From JBJXGC01 sp046154545 (GTDB taxonomy: Bacteria; Chloroflexota; Dehalococcoidia; Tepidiformales; Tepidiformaceae), in the NCBI GenBank assembly GCA_046154545.1, contig JBJXGC010000240.1:1-6784 (forward strand): a stretch of DNA of 6,784 nt. Direction: 5' to 3'. Below, in pieces: positions 6,068-6,784 of this stretch (its first letter is position 1; every line of letters begins with the position of its first letter). The notes under the pieces were generated by a model. The model ran no database searches, was not told the origin of the DNA, and saw only the letters and a program-made list of their open reading frames with translations. Made by a program: the position numbers and the translations under genes.

Positions 6068-6169
6068 AATACCACCCGCGCGTGCTTCGAGCGTCCGCCG
6101 GGCGCGCACATCAGGCGGGCGGCCGTTGACACCCCCCGACACCATATCCACACTGGCTGAGCTGAGCGG

Positions 6170-6210
6170 TTGGCCAGATTGCGTTTCGATTATGTAGGAT
6201 GATCGATAGC
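6170..6210. promoter_or_regulatory. AT-richer divergent promoter region (tentative)
   Basis: Within the 231-bp gap between the divergent SDR and GAF genes, roughly 6176-6208 is clearly poorer in G+C than its surroundings. On the plus strand TTGGCC (6170-6175) stands before TAGGAT (6195-6200) with a 19-base spacer, and TTGCGT (6179-6184) is another weak -35. On the minus strand CATAAT (plus 6189-6194) matches the -10 consensus at five of six positions but lacks a good -35 at the expected distance. I treat the patch as the likely shared promoter zone and do not claim an exact start site. Confidence 0.3.
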
Positions 6211-6261
6211 GCCGCGATGGTTCGGCTCACATCCCCTACGAATTCATCAGCGCTCCTGGCC

Positions 6262-6266
6262 GGAGG
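6262..6266 (+). promoter_or_regulatory. Ribosome-binding site deciding the GTG start at 6274
   Basis: GGAGG stands seven bases before GTG 6274. An in-frame ATG at 6217 would add 19 residues but has no Shine-Dalgarno sequence, so the GTG is preferred. Confidence 0.6.
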
Positions 6267-6273
6267 CTCGCAC

Positions 6274-6784
6274 GTGACCGACCCGCAAGTCTCGTCCCCG
6301 GGGAATCCGGATGACGCGGCAACCTTCGCCCAGCGGCTCATGGCGCTCCCGTCGCTACCCGAACTCGGCGAGCACTTCGGCGGCGGCGAAGGCCTCACTC
6401 AGCTCCTCCATCGGATCGCCACCCGGGGGCAAGACGTGACCTGCGCCCACTTCGCCGCCATCTCGGTTTTCGGCGAGGGCGGCCACCTCGACCGCTTCGT
6501 CCACGCCGGTATGCCCGAAGACACCGCCCGCAAGCTCGGCGCTCCCCCCGTCGGCCGGGGCCTCCTGGGCGCCCTCATCGAACACGACCGCGCCATCCGC
6601 CTCGCCGACCTCACCCTCCACGAGCGGTACACCGGCTGGCCCGACGGTCACCCCGACATGTGCGCCTTCCTCGGCGTCCCCATCCGGGCCGGTGGCCACA
6701 CAATCGGGTCTCTTTACATGACCCGCATGCGCGGCGCCGAGCCGTTCAGCGACGCCGACGAGTTCGCGGCGACGATCCTCGCCC
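6274..6784 (+). CDS. GAF-domain sensor protein, probably DevS/DosS-type histidine kinase (3' end cut by the window)
   Basis: The first 170 residues are visible. After a non-conserved tail and a short helix (1-36), a GAF domain runs from about residue 38 to the window edge. Landmarks are PVGRGLLGALIEHDRAIRLA (92-111), DLTLHERYTGWPDGHPDM (112-129), CAFLGVPIR (130-138) and IGSLYMTRMRGAEPFSDADE (144-163). This sequence style is typical of the GAF domains of the mycobacterial DosS/DevS and DosT kinases and their relatives. By my alignment His126 matches DosS His149, the proximal haem ligand, and Tyr148 matches distal Tyr171, with the same 22-residue spacing. Both residues are also common in non-haem GAF domains, so haem binding is a possibility and not a conclusion. 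The output module is unseen: histidine kinase, PP2C phosphatase, cyclase and LuxR-type partners are all possible. It is transcribed divergently from the SDR cluster, so a link to it is only positional. Confidence 0.8.
   Translation, partial: MTDPQVSSPGNPDDAATFAQRLMALPSLPELGEHFGGGEGLTQLLHRIATRGQDVTCAHFAAISVFGEGGHLDRFVHAGMPEDTARKLGAPPVGRGLLGALIEHDRAIRLADLTLHERYTGWPDGHPDMCAFLGVPIRAGGHTIGSLYMTRMRGAEPFSDADEFAATILA

Noticed and set aside
6043..6153. N-terminal extension of the SDR by 37 residues
   Set aside because: The extension is Arg/Cys-rich without similarity to SDR N-termini, while GTG 6042 has a GGGAGG at five bases and gives the expected family length.
6217..6273. Upstream ATG start for the GAF protein
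   Set aside because: It is in frame but has no Shine-Dalgarno sequence, whereas GTG 6274 has GGAGG at seven bases.

Overview
This GC-rich bacterial window comes from a chromosome I cannot name. The proline/threonine/alanine-rich linker of a secreted, membrane-anchored protein and the DevS/DosS-like GAF domain at the right edge would suit Chloroflexota or another high-GC soil or sediment lineage. That is an impression from style, not proof. Six of the seven genes read leftwards (minus strand); only the last one reads rightwards.

Layout, following minus-strand transcription from right to left. A GC-rich window of 231 bp with one AT-richer patch (6043-6273) separates two divergent genes. Leftwards run an SDR of the peroxisomal trans-2-enoyl-CoA reductase (PECR) / dienoyl-CoA reductase type (5215-6042, GTG start), a MmgE/PrpD-family protein (3785-5140) and an acyl-CoA dehydrogenase (2506-3660). 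These three look like one small acyl-CoA metabolism cluster with gaps of 74 and 124 bp. No citrate synthase or methylisocitrate lyase is present, so it is not a standard methylcitrate cycle operon and the substrate is unknown. Next comes a secreted two-domain protein with a C-terminal membrane anchor (1072-2307, probable TTG start).

The 439 bp at 633-1071 hold no convincing gene. They carry two repeat structures: a 36-bp imperfect inverted pair (653-688 and 813-848) and a compact hairpin repeat (911-948) of the kind scattered between genes in many bacteria. After this gap lie a small P-loop kinase/ATPase (start at 632) and the first 25 codons of trpF (phosphoribosylanthranilate isomerase, start at 76). 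The kinase frame stays open through the start of trpF to the window edge.

On the plus strand, a GAF-domain protein starts at GTG 6274 and is cut by the window end. Its GAF domain keeps the His and Tyr that align with the haem ligand (His149) and distal Tyr171 of mycobacterial DosS, at identical spacing, so a gas or redox sensor kinase is possible. I see no RNA genes, CRISPR arrays, insertion sequences or clearly novel system. The most interesting points are the possible haem GAF, the non-canonical SDR active site, a hairpin that buries the SDR ribosome-binding site, the kinase/trpF overlap and the paired inverted repeats.
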